DNA of 64,000 nt from Bacteroidota bacterium (GCA_029560875.1 JAKQKB010000126.1:1-64000), one strand, 5' to 3'; positions 55,301 through 63,121 are shown, counted from the first letter of the stretch. Notes: generated by a model from the letters alone, not told the origin. Translations and numbers: made by a program.

Positions 55301-58300
55301 TACCTCTAGTTATACCTCTTTCGATGATTACGGAAACATTTCAGCCATAAACATTGGCGACAGAACAAGCACATTCACTTACGATGCTATGGGTAGGTTT
55401 ATGGTATTGGCCACGGACCATACCGGGTTAACCACGCAAAAGAGTTACCGCAACTCCGATGGCGCAACGCTATCCGAAACTAACCCCCATGGGCTCTCAA
55501 CCCAAACTACCTACGAGGCTAACGCCGGTAGGCTGGCTTCGTCCAAGAGCTTACCCAGCAATGTGGTAATAAACAGCACCGTTGCCTTCGATAATACGGG
55601 TGACTGGAACCTTTACAAGCAGGAGTCGGTGGTAAATGGCAGTACCGTTATGGCCTACTACAACTTTGCTGGGCAAAAGGTAAAGGAAACCGCCACGGGG
55701 TTCAAAGGTGTGGAGCACTCTACACTTTATGGTTACAATCCCAAGGGGCTGCTGGTAACAGAGCAGAGTACTGGTGTGCCCACGGCTACCACCTACAGCT
55801 ACGATAACCTCGATAGACTAGTATCAGTAACCGGACACAACGGGCTAAGCATAACCTACGAGTACGGGAGCAACTACGTTAAAACCACCAGCAGCGTAAC
55901 AGGTACCGAAATCCGTTACTTCGATGCTGTTGGTAACACTACAAGGGTTGAAGCCCCCACGGGAACGGTGGAGTACAAGTACTTTGCCTCGGGCAAGGTG
56001 AAGGAAATTGTTGCAGAAGGCAACAAAACCGAAATGACCTACGATGAGCGTGGCAACCAGCTTACCCTTAAGGATCCCAGCTCCGGAACAACCACATACA
56101 GCTACAGCATGTTTAACGAGCTGGTGAGCCAAACCGATGCCAAGGGACAAACCACCACCATTACCTACGAGGGTGGACGGGTAAAATCCAGAACTAGCCC
56201 GGGCATTACCGAAACGTACAGCTACTACACGGAGCCCAGCAAGCAGGGCTTGCTCCGCTCGGTTAGCCGCAACGGTGTGGTGGAGGAGTACACTTACGAC
56301 CAGCTGGGAAGACTCAGCTCCCTGCTAACCACGGGTATGGGGCGCAGCTTTGGCACGGCATACCAGTACAATGGCCTTGGGCTGGTGGAGTACATTAGCC
56401 ACCCCACGGGCTTAACCCTGAAGTACGGGTACGATAGCTACGGAAATTTGGAAAGTATTTCCGATAGCGCTAACTTAGGGGTACCCATTTGGCAGGGCAA
56501 AGCAAAGAACGGGCGCAACCAGTGGGAGCAGTTTGCCCTTGGTAATGGGCTTATAACCAACTACACGTATAGCGATGCTACGCTTATGATTAGCAACATC
56601 AGGACAGGAACCGCGGAGCAACCCGCACAGGTGCAGGACCTCCAGTTTGCCTTTAACGCCAAGGGGCAGCTGGTGGAGCGCATGGAGGGCTCCTTGCTGG
56701 AGCAGTTCCTGTACGACGACCAGAACCGCCTTACCCAATCCGCCGTGAACGGGCAAAACCCCGTGAGCATTGCCTATGCCGCTAACGGCAATATTACCAG
56801 CACCAGCGCGGGGGGCAGCTACACCTACGTTGCCGGCAAACCCTTTGCGGTGGACAATGTGGTGAGCAACACCCAGCAGGGGCAGGCCCCGGGGCTTACC
56901 GCCAGCAGCACCTTTACCGCCGATAACCGAATTGAGGCGCTAACCAGCGGAACGCACCGCAGCGTGTTTACCTACGGCCCATCGGGCAGCCGGTTTGGCA
57001 TGGAGCAGTACCAGGGCGAGAACCTTACCCAGTCCACAATTTACGTGGGCAGTAGTGAGTTTACCCTTAGCAGTGCGGGTAGCATTACCCGCAGCCTAAC
57101 CTTTGTGCAGGCTCCAACGGGTATATGCGCGGTGTACGAGAAGAATGGAAGCTCCGCCGGAACGTTCCACTACGTGCACACCGACTACCTGGGCTCATGG
57201 CTAACCATAACCGACAGCGTTGGACAGGAGGAAAACCGCTACAGCTACGATGCGTGGGGGCGCCCGCGCAACCCCAGCACCTGGGAGGTAATACCTGCCA
57301 GCAGCGCCACCCAGCCCCGCTGGAACCGGGGGTACACCGGCCACGAGCACCTCTGTGGCTTTGGCCTTATTAATATGAACGGCAGGCTATACGACCCCTA
57401 CCTACAGCGTTTCCTAAGCCCTGATCCGTACGTTCAGAGCGCCAACAACGCGCAAAACTACAACCGTTACAGCTACGTGTTAAACAACCCGCTAATGTAC
57501 ACGGACCCTACGGGGTACAAGTTCAACTTGCCCAGAAACGATGCAGAGGTTAGTTATGGCTGGCTAGCGGGCGATTTAAGCATCTACTCCAACCAGAAGG
57601 GGGCGTTCTCAGCTTGGGGAGGAGGTGGTGGCGGTTACTATTACAGTTGGTCTAACAGGACCTACTATAGTACTGCTACAGGACAGGCAGTAGCTTTTTG
57701 GGAGGTATACAATAATTATATAGCTCCAAACTCATTTACCTTATACCGAAACTCTTCTGATTGTAACTTAATTAGTCTTCAGCAAGATGAAAATGGTTTT
57801 GGCATCGCTGTTGAAACTAATAAGGGAGGGTTTTATATGGCTATTAGCAATGATCTTAATAATATAACTTTAATAGCAGATGTTGGAGTCTTGGGAATTT
57901 GGAACCCCTCAGGACAAGGTAGCTGGCATGGTAATGTTGATTGGGCTGGCTTTACAAATGCTACTTTAAGTGTACTTGGTGGTGTAGGAGAATTAGCTGT
58001 AGGAGGAGTTGGAGAATATTTCTCTGTAGGTACTGCAAGTACTCTCTGTGTTCCATTAATTGCTGATGGAGCATATCGTATTGCGACAAATTTCACCAGA
58101 ATGGTCGCATACTTAACTCTTTGTAATAACTTTGCTAATGCTATGCCTGGCAATATTGGGGCAACATTGGGCAAAGGAGTTGATATGGCTTGTGGAAAAT
58201 CCTTTTATGATTATGGTTTTGGACAAGCTTTTGGTGGTGTAACAAATGATTTTGCTTCTTTTATTTTTACAGGAGGAACTGCTGCATCAATGAACAATAT

Positions 58301-58400
58301 GGTAAGAAATCCTTCTTTGATGAATGGAGTGTGGTATACAAGTGCCTTTGGTGGTTATTCAAATTCATTATTTATGGATCTATATTCCTTAAAAAAGTAA
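52371..58400 (+). CDS. SpvB/FG-GAP/RHS-repeat polymorphic toxin
   Basis: This 2009-residue exported protein has a signal peptide (~1-28) and an SpvB-like N-terminal domain (~33-300). FG-GAP/VCBS calcium-type repeats (GDFNGDGRLDRAVFG ~325; GDFNGDGKTDYIG ~560; NNDGLSDIIFA ~641) come next, then many RHS/YD repeats (~950-1590). The RHS-associated core (~1600-1716) contains YLGSWLTITDSVGQE, YDAWGRPRNP and YVLNNPLMYTDPTGYK. The last ~290 residues (1718-2009) are Gly-, Asn- and hydrophobic-rich without catalytic motifs I recognise. RHS proteins form a shell that encloses a C-terminal toxin cut near the DPxG motif. DNA composition drops sharply from GC-rich to AT-rich at about 57.6 kb, at the start of this tip. 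Confidence 0.92.
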   Translation: MKAILRLIGYVLIASFILNTQTTLVGQTIGNAPIKMGGIVDVSPAGAATYQLPIQVSPGSNGLQPALSIVYNSQAGNGLLGYGWNLAGLSSITKEHFSPYYDNPSEILSLNDVGSRIALDGVRLVKLDQNGYIYHPANNPYVRVVYSNDSFTVTTQDGTVMEYGATPDSKIKGVNATQPYSWAVSRITDVNGNYIDFIYENNAASGESRIGEIKYTGNSISGKTPYNSVKFFYENRNDTRSFYVFGNRVGQNSLLTNIKVYCEGVVSKDYTFTYENNFYTRLKTINLYADGVMYAPTAINWNQSFELIGYVSNADMGTLQSGQSYFGDFNGDGRLDRAVFGNDGDLKIYFSNSSVPTTIDLPDDTYTNLGNGYTLKVHNVKSVDIFDGDNDGMDDIFIHSVYSHSYVNNLDNSANTYYETNYISSYVFNPSTSTFSFTQIGSLSNFMPNINLVNPEPTLTLPDSYDYYFADLDMNGTVDKVAIKNKKLDSFTGITVENIPTITGIVDVKFIDFNGNGRTDILFMKSNGYGSIWEFNGEFLFNVYGDISSTQLSSSNKYFFPGDFNGDGKTDYIGRNADGWFMKHSTGVTFVNGVLPEDINTIEVHTPSGILDYGQTIGQTQELYDIQKKFIPALAINADDINNDGLSDIIFARYNQLYIYLNKGNSFQSAANLTMSSANYPSESKAPIVIYCLDFDSDGQKEIIYGNTNYYLSGNYKVYEPFKKVTFSNRMDNGFSVNSITDGLEGVSTFTYSNFTDFVPFNSVRTKPAYPLMLVRGPIKVISNLKTEISGKLIGNISYTYSDAHTHLHGLGYLGFKKVTSSDAVSGVSRETLYTLEVPNESGIYSPWPSKTVLSKNSVLLSTTESTMSALGGNTAKKCFLMVETQSTVTDHISGVVTNSNTTYNALLGRVSLRSTSAGEWSTSTTYNFEAVGSTASRLLGVTATRSNAHDSFNHSISYTYGSSFPFRVLSKTEQGVTSSYTSFDDYGNISAINIGDRTSTFTYDAMGRFMVLATDHTGLTTQKSYRNSDGATLSETNPHGLSTQTTYEANAGRLASSKSLPSNVVINSTVAFDNTGDWNLYKQESVVNGSTVMAYYNFAGQKVKETATGFKGVEHSTLYGYNPKGLLVTEQSTGVPTATTYSYDNLDRLVSVTGHNGLSITYEYGSNYVKTTSSVTGTEIRYFDAVGNTTRVEAPTGTVEYKYFASGKVKEIVAEGNKTEMTYDERGNQLTLKDPSSGTTTYSYSMFNELVSQTDAKGQTTTITYEGGRVKSRTSPGITETYSYYTEPSKQGLLRSVSRNGVVEEYTYDQLGRLSSLLTTGMGRSFGTAYQYNGLGLVEYISHPTGLTLKYGYDSYGNLESISDSANLGVPIWQGKAKNGRNQWEQFALGNGLITNYTYSDATLMISNIRTGTAEQPAQVQDLQFAFNAKGQLVERMEGSLLEQFLYDDQNRLTQSAVNGQNPVSIAYAANGNITSTSAGGSYTYVAGKPFAVDNVVSNTQQGQAPGLTASSTFTADNRIEALTSGTHRSVFTYGPSGSRFGMEQYQGENLTQSTIYVGSSEFTLSSAGSITRSLTFVQAPTGICAVYEKNGSSAGTFHYVHTDYLGSWLTITDSVGQEENRYSYDAWGRPRNPSTWEVIPASSATQPRWNRGYTGHEHLCGFGLINMNGRLYDPYLQRFLSPDPYVQSANNAQNYNRYSYVLNNPLMYTDPTGYKFNLPRNDAEVSYGWLAGDLSIYSNQKGAFSAWGGGGGGYYYSWSNRTYYSTATGQAVAFWEVYNNYIAPNSFTLYRNSSDCNLISLQQDENGFGIAVETNKGGFYMAISNDLNNITLIADVGVLGIWNPSGQGSWHGNVDWAGFTNATLSVLGGVGELAVGGVGEYFSVGTASTLCVPLIADGAYRIATNFTRMVAYLTLCNNFANAMPGNIGATLGKGVDMACGKSFYDYGFGQAFGGVTNDFASFIFTGGTAASMNNMVRNPSLMNGVWYTSAFGGYSNSLFMDLYSLKK

Positions 58401-58403
58401 TTT

Positions 58404-58886
58404 ATGTATGAAGTAAATAAAACGGGATTCCTTAGAGATAAATTCGTAAAAAGAGAAGCATTAAAAATGCTTCTCTTTGGTCCAATTTTTTCGACAATTT
58501 ATTTAACTCTAAGTTATGTTAGTATGTCTAAATGGCTTGCTTTCTTTTATGTGATAAGCCCATTATTGCTAATTCTAATTATTTTTTTATTCATTATTGC
58601 TCCCTCTATAATGTTAAAAAGACACAACAAGACAGTAAAACGAATTAGTTTTCAAGATGAATACATCATTATAACTGTATTTGACGCACTTTGGTTGAAA
58701 TCAAAAGAATATGTAATCAAAAGGAGCAATTTAAAGATGAGTAATTCAAGATTTTATTGGTATGGTAAGCAAATGAGAGAAGGAATTATTTTAAAAGATA
58801 AAATTGAGTATTATCTAGTTTTTGATTATTTTACTGAATCAGAGGAAATAAAAAGACGATTAATTTCGGCTGGCCAAATTTCGTAA
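58404..58886 (+). CDS. Two-helix membrane protein, candidate RHS immunity protein
   Basis: This 160-residue protein starts 4 bp after the RHS stop codon. It has a polar N-terminus, two close membrane helices (~26-44 and 47-70) and a cytoplasmic ~90-residue tail (ISFQDEYIIITVFDALWLKSKEYVIKRSNL) resembling a YcxB/PH-like beta domain. The position immediately after the toxin tip is that of an immunity gene. A membrane location would suit a toxin that acts on membranes. No family name is certain. Confidence 0.65.
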   Translation: MYEVNKTGFLRDKFVKREALKMLLFGPIFSTIYLTLSYVSMSKWLAFFYVISPLLLILIIFLFIIAPSIMLKRHNKTVKRISFQDEYIIITVFDALWLKSKEYVIKRSNLKMSNSRFYWYGKQMREGIILKDKIEYYLVFDYFTESEEIKRRLISAGQIS

Positions 58887-58888
58887 TT

Positions 58889-58955
58889 CCCCTGTTGAAC
58901 AGGGGCTGTAGAAATAATCCCTGTTCGAGCGCGTCTTCCAGATGCGTTCGTTCGC
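58889..58955 (+). repeat. Composite GC-rich palindromic repeat after the immunity gene
   Basis: The first part is a perfect hairpin CCCCTGT-TGA-ACAGGGG followed by CTGTAGAAATAATCC. The second (58921-58955) is CTGTTCGAGCGCGTCTTCC plus AGATGCGTTCGTTC, family 1 of the REP-like palindromes. A close copy of the second part lies at 63122-63155. No coding is evident. Confidence 0.65.
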
Positions 58956-59026
58956 CTGAGATGCCGCAAGGTGAGAAAAATATGATGATATGGTAGGCTC
59001 TTATCCAAAAAATAAAGGATTGTATC

Positions 59027-59416
59027 ATGAAGATAATAAAAGCAACACTTGCAATTGCATTGTTTTACGCCACAACTCTACTTCTTTCTGTAAATTTTGT
59101 TTTGGATAAAATAAATGGCGTCCAATTGATATATAACCTTATTTTCGTATGTGCTTTGGTACTTAGTATATTAATATTAGGCTCGTTTGAAAAATATTTC
59201 AAGAAAAAATTTAGAAAAAGAATAGCATATTTAATGCTTACAGTAGTAATTATATTGGTAATTGTTTTTAATCTGTTCTTCTATTATTACTTTAAACTAA
59301 TTTTTAAATTTGATGTTGAAGTTTGGCCTATTTACTGGTTATTGATTATGCCTAGTGTTTACTTGATTGTTCATCTCTTGGATTTATTGGATATAGTAAG
59401 CAAAGATCCCCGCTAA
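59027..59416 (+). CDS. Small four-helix membrane protein, orphan immunity-like
   Basis: This 129-residue AT-rich gene encodes about four membrane helices (~6-27, 34-52, 66-90, 100-122) separated by short basic loops (KYFKKKFRKRI). No known family is apparent. Its position between two repeat blocks in the RHS tail region, like the upstream candidate immunity gene, suggests it is a stranded immunity gene from an older toxin tip. This is inference from context only. Confidence 0.55.
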   Translation: MKIIKATLAIALFYATTLLLSVNFVLDKINGVQLIYNLIFVCALVLSILILGSFEKYFKKKFRKRIAYLMLTVVIILVIVFNLFFYYYFKLIFKFDVEVWPIYWLLIMPSVYLIVHLLDLLDIVSKDPR

Positions 59417-59687
59417 ACTAAGACTCCTCGACTGGGCGAAGGTTGCAACTTTGTCCTGTCTAAGTGCCGGTCTTCAGACTGCACAAAATTCAAACTATTG
59501 CTAGGCATAGTATTTTAGGATTATGCTAACTTTAATGTATGCACAAAGATAATAAGTGGTTTTATAAAGCGGTCAGGAGACTGCAATATGAACAAGCGTA
59601 GTTTGGAAACTACGCTTAGCGGGGGCGTTTGTAGGGCCCACGAAGTCTAGCCAGTTCCATTCTAAAATATCATTAAACATCAACTAT
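59417..59687. other. Non-coding gap rich in palindromes
   Basis: This 271-bp gap holds no gene I can support. It contains GGTTGCAACTTT- and GCCGGTCTTCAGACTGC-type imperfect palindromes (59440-59480) and a perfect 11-bp inverted repeat AAGCGTAGTTT-GG-AAACTACGCTT at 59594-59617. Confidence 0.6.
59594..59617. repeat. Perfect 11-bp inverted repeat (REP-like)
   Basis: AAGCGTAGTTT and AAACTACGCTT are separated by GG. The GG-centred palindrome has the form of REP elements mobilised by REP-associated transposases; none is encoded in the window. Confidence 0.6.
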
Positions 59688-60041
59688 ATGAATAAAATAA
59701 TAATACTTTTAATTATGGCATCTTTTATAAATAGTAAAGAAGCTAATTATGAATTAGTCGCATTGTGCAAACAGTCAAATGATAATATACAAATTGACTA
59801 TATGGACTCAATGCATGGAATATCTGATATTAAGAAAAATTTCATGGGAGACACTTTAGACTTAAAAATTTATGTTTCGATTGTTAAAAGGCAGAAAGAG
59901 TTTAAATTTTCTCTTGGAAATGACATAAAAGTAATAAGAATCGGGAGCAGGATTGTAAAGGTAGATGAATTAAAAACTTGCCCGAATGTATATTCAGGGG
60001 AAGATGCTTTGAAGAAATTAAAAGATATGGAAAATAAATGA
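59688..60041 (+). CDS. Small exported protein, unknown
   Basis: This 117-residue protein has a weak signal peptide (NKIIILLIMASFINSKEA). A mixed-charge mature part follows, with KNFMGDTLDLKIYVSIVKRQKEFKFSLG and a late Cys (TCPNVYSG). I do not recognise a family. Its TGA overlaps the ATG of a 37-codon frame (ATGA at 60038), suggesting translational coupling. AT-rich like its neighbours. Confidence 0.55.
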   Translation: MNKIIILLIMASFINSKEANYELVALCKQSNDNIQIDYMDSMHGISDIKKNFMGDTLDLKIYVSIVKRQKEFKFSLGNDIKVIRIGSRIVKVDELKTCPNVYSGEDALKKLKDMENK

Positions 60042-60151
60042 ACCAGACCCTTCACTCTGGTTGGACATTAGGTCTATCACCCAGCGGATTTGGTGCGTTA
60101 CTAAATAATTCTTCTATTGTTTCAGGTACTTATTCATTTAGATTGCCATGA
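60038..60151 (+). CDS. 37-codon ORF, possible remnant of a toxin tip C-terminus
   Basis: The ATG overlaps the previous stop (ATGA) and the TGA overlaps the next start (ATGA at 60148). The peptide contains GWTLGLSPSGFGALLNN and SSIVSGTYSFRLP. An in-frame TAA lies directly upstream of the ATG. It could be a genuine small coupled gene, or the surviving tail of a toxin tip whose immunity gene is the lipoprotein that follows. It is too short for a family call. Confidence 0.4.
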   Translation: MNQTLHSGWTLGLSPSGFGALLNNSSIVSGTYSFRLP

Positions 60152-60519
60152 CAAAGTTGTTATATACAAGTATTCTTTTTATTTTTCTTCTTTCTTGTAC
60201 TGAAAGTAAGCAAGAGAGGATAAATAAGTTACTCAATAAAAATGATAAAACTTCAATTATTGAGGCAAGTTTTCTTATAGGAGAGATAAAGGATACATCT
60301 TATGTTCCCATTTTATTGAAAAATTGCTATGATTGTAGAATAACACATCATATGCAGTTTTATGGTATATCTGTTTACCAAAGCAAAATGATAGCATTAA
60401 AAAAAATATCAGGAGTAGCGCCTCCCTCAGAAGTGACATATCAACCAGACAGTTCTATTGTCAACTACTATACCGCTTGGGCTAAAAGCAGAGGCTATTT
60501 AGTAGATAATGGTAAGTGA
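60148..60519 (+). CDS. Small lipoprotein, orphan immunity-like
   Basis: This 123-residue protein has a lipoprotein signal (YTSILFIFLLSCTESKQE, lipobox Cys ~17). It is helical, with KTSIIEASFLIGEIKDTSYVPILLKNCYDCR resembling a HEAT-like repeat. It starts by ATGA overlap with the preceding 37-codon frame. HEAT-like lipoproteins recur behind RHS tips in Bacteroidota, so an orphan immunity role is plausible but unproven. Confidence 0.55.
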   Translation: MTKLLYTSILFIFLLSCTESKQERINKLLNKNDKTSIIEASFLIGEIKDTSYVPILLKNCYDCRITHHMQFYGISVYQSKMIALKKISGVAPPSEVTYQPDSSIVNYYTAWAKSRGYLVDNGK

Positions 60520-60536
60520 AGTGAAGAAAGATTCCA

Positions 60537-60597
60537 TTGAGCCGAGGCTGTAGAAATAGCACTTGGGGAGTTGGACGGTCGGCTGCGCCGCCGTTCG
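60537..60597 (+). repeat. Composite GC-rich repeat, family 2, copy 1
   Basis: It begins TTGAGCCGAGGCTGTAGA and ends GGACGGTCGGCTGCGCC plus GCCGTTC. A second copy with the same layout and length lies at 63166-63225. The GGCGG..GCCGCC ends can fold into a hairpin. It precedes the broken RHS piece at 60607. Confidence 0.65.
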
Positions 60598-60606
60598 CTA
60601 TTCTCT

Positions 60607-61007
60607 GTTCAGGTATGGGTTAAAGCGCTGCCAAATCCTCCCTCAGGTGGAGGGGATTGGTTAAAAAATATAGGTACGGCTGCGTCTATGTTTTCTGATT
60701 GGGTCGCTGGATCGGGCTCTGAAAAGAGAGTTTTCGCTAATGATGCAGCAACAAGAGCCATGAGTAATGTATATAGAGTAAACAAAGCACGTGAGTTTTT
60801 TACAATAAGTATAAAGGTCAAACGGATTTAGATGGGGCATATGTTGTAAACTATAAGGGCAGTTTTGGATTACTTGGCCTTGTGAGGGCTGGAGCTGACC
60901 CAATAGAACAATATGTCGGTAGTTGTACAATTTTAGTGATGTGTGTAATTGTTTTCAGAAATATCATTGTTAAGAAGGTCATATCCTCAAGTAATACAGA
61001 GATATAG
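60607..61007 (+). pseudogene. Frameshifted RHS-toxin C-terminal remnant
   Basis: The first frame reads NPPSGGGDWLKNIGTAASM, FSDWVAGSGSEKRVFANDA and VYRVNKAREFF, then stops at 60831. The +2 frame beginning at 60801 continues YNKYKGQTDLDGAYVVNYKG and FGLLGLVRAGADPIEQYVGS. Together they match a conserved pre-tip/tip segment of Bacteroidota RHS proteins (SDW..G.GxxxRxF ... YRVNxARE ... LxxAGxDPIEQxVGS). A run of six T at 60796-60801, where seven would restore the frame, explains the break. No RHS core precedes it, so it is a detached cassette. Confidence 0.75.
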
Positions 61008-61200
61008 TTTGAATCCTAGTTCATACTAATCATTTGGTTGCATACAATTGTTATCTCTAGAATGTATTGGTTTGTTATATACATTTTATGTTTCGCTAAT
61101 AACTGAATTTGTAAGATATTAGCAGGCTCAAAATATAAAATTGATAATTTTAACATTTCTAACAATTAGAAGTACTGTTTATTGGGTTAAAAAAAGAACT
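61008..61200. other. Non-coding gap
   Basis: An AT-rich stretch after the broken RHS piece; I see no gene or structured repeat. The next gene is read from the ATG at 61201 rather than the in-frame TTG at 61141. Confidence 0.5.
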
Positions 61201-62424
61201 ATGAAAAGAATTTTTGTTTTTGTTTTTGGTATGGTTACCGCATTATATTCCTTTAGCCAAAAATACAAGGTGTATAAAGACAATCATCTCTTTGGCCTGA
61301 AAGAAATTTCATCGGATAAAATAGTAATAACACCAAAATACAAAAGAATATACAATTTCAGAGATAGTTTATTTTTAGTAATGAATACTTTAGAAGAGGA
61401 ATCAATAATTGATATAAATGAAAATATACTTGTACCCTTTAAAAAAACATCCACTGGAATAATTGAAGAACCTACAGATAGTTCAATAGATGGGAAATTT
61501 TGTGAATTCTCTCAAATAAAATTAAAGAATAGCCTCATTACATACGTTTATCAGATTGACGAAAACAGAAATTGCATTCCTAACGAATATGCTCCTTGTC
61601 CACTAGATAAAACAGTTAATTATAATAATCGCGACCCATACTTTAAATTAATTCAAAATTCAATCCAGCATAGCTCTCTTGGTAAAATTGATTCTGCAAT
61701 CTATGAATCAAAAAAAGCCATACAAATTGCCTCAACAACAGCATTCCCCTATTATTGGAGTGCAAGGCTTTTACTCAAGAATGATGAAGGTGGTTTAAAC
61801 TTTGAAAAGAATAAACAATATTCCAACTATTACAGTTGGATTGATTCCTGTTTAAATATTGCAGACACCATAGAGAACCACGAAAATGGGAAATACAAGA
61901 TCGAAACCTTAAAATACGTTTTCTACAGGTATAACCTTCACGATCGGAAAAAAGCAAAAGAAGTTGAGAGAAAAATCAAAAACAAAGATGGTAGGTTTAC
62001 CTTTAAGGGCTTAAATCTTTTAGTTGGATATAATTACGACCATGGTAATTCTTTAGAAATGGGTTTTACGTATGGTCTTATTACAAGAACTATAAAGCCT
62101 CATCTATTCAAGGATATGTCTAATTTGCAATATTTTGGCCTTTCATATTCAAGAAACTTTGATAAAGATATGGATACTTATAAACTATATCTATATTCTA
62201 TGCATATGCCCCTTCGACTTGGCATTTGTGCTCTTCTGATTACAGATAATAAAACAGATGCTGTTCTATTTCTAAGGCCTGAAATCGGGTTTGCACCTTA
62301 TGGCGTAAATATGTTTATTGGATATAACCTTCATTGGTCTGGAGATTATTTTCAAGAATTTAAAGGTTTTAACATTGGTTTTAGATACTTCTTCAATGCA
62401 ATTGGGAAAAAAGAATATAATTAA
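61201..62424 (+). CDS. Exported protein with WG-like start and barrel-like end, unknown
   Basis: This 407-residue protein starts at the ATG at 61201. A signal peptide (FVFVFGMVTALYSFSQ) is followed by a WG-repeat-like segment (KYKVYKDNHLFGLKEISSDKIV), a helical middle (~150-260) with TPR-like pattern and a C-terminal ~140 residues of alternating beta strands (LLVGYNYDHGNSLEMGFTYGL; LGICALLITDN; GFNIGFRYFFNAIG). The last part resembles a small outer-membrane barrel. No named family is certain. It is AT-rich. Confidence 0.6.
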   Translation: MKRIFVFVFGMVTALYSFSQKYKVYKDNHLFGLKEISSDKIVITPKYKRIYNFRDSLFLVMNTLEEESIIDINENILVPFKKTSTGIIEEPTDSSIDGKFCEFSQIKLKNSLITYVYQIDENRNCIPNEYAPCPLDKTVNYNNRDPYFKLIQNSIQHSSLGKIDSAIYESKKAIQIASTTAFPYYWSARLLLKNDEGGLNFEKNKQYSNYYSWIDSCLNIADTIENHENGKYKIETLKYVFYRYNLHDRKKAKEVERKIKNKDGRFTFKGLNLLVGYNYDHGNSLEMGFTYGLITRTIKPHLFKDMSNLQYFGLSYSRNFDKDMDTYKLYLYSMHMPLRLGICALLITDNKTDAVLFLRPEIGFAPYGVNMFIGYNLHWSGDYFQEFKGFNIGFRYFFNAIGKKEYN

Positions 62425-62503
62425 ACTGGCTCCTTCTTATCTCAAATATTTATCCGCACCAGTCACGCTAGACTAAGCTTCAAAACATTAAATAAATAAT
62501 TCT

Positions 62504-63115
62504 ATGAAAAGATACTTCATAATACTTATAACACTTTTTTCATCGTGTCTAAGTTCCAAGTCTTCTAGTGTTACAAGCGACACTATTGTTCTAAGTATTT
62601 TTCCTCCGTCACAAGTATTGATACTAGACAGCATTGCACAAACGGTAGATAGCCTTATTCTCTCACAAACCTTTGCTAAAAATGTTGATGACGCTTATCG
62701 TCAATATTGCAATTATTTGAGTGATTCTGATGATATGAAGGAATTGGTGGCAAGGGTAGATAGGAATAGAGATTTTTATAATACGCTCGTTAAAAAACTA
62801 AAGCCGTTAGAAATATTTAATGAGATTTGGAGTCTGAATCCTCTCTTTTATCCCAAAGAGAACGTAACCTATGAGTTTTTAAATATGAATACCGATGGAA
62901 AGTATGTGAGGTTTTTAGATGCCTACTCAAAAGTTCATAAAAATTTACGAGGTTATTATGATGTTGTTTATAATTATGGAGCCATTCTCCCTCCTGTTGT
63001 TTTTGGCATTCTAGCACACCACAAAAATTTTGATTTTTCAAAACCTCCGACTAGGCTGATATTTGCAATTCATTTTATTACAATTCATTACCAAACACAA
63101 GTTTCACAAAACTGA
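62504..63115 (+). CDS. Lipoprotein, unknown
   Basis: This 203-residue protein has a lipoprotein signal (RYFIILITLFSSCLSSKSS, lipobox Cys ~15) and a mostly helical mature region (DDAYRQYCNYLSDSDDMKELVARV). The end is more hydrophobic (GAILPPVVFGILAHHK). I recognise no family. Like the preceding genes it is AT-rich, and it is followed within 10 bp by the palindromic repeat at 63122. Confidence 0.55.
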   Translation: MKRYFIILITLFSSCLSSKSSSVTSDTIVLSIFPPSQVLILDSIAQTVDSLILSQTFAKNVDDAYRQYCNYLSDSDDMKELVARVDRNRDFYNTLVKKLKPLEIFNEIWSLNPLFYPKENVTYEFLNMNTDGKYVRFLDAYSKVHKNLRGYYDVVYNYGAILPPVVFGILAHHKNFDFSKPPTRLIFAIHFITIHYQTQVSQN

Positions 63116-63121
63116 GATCTA

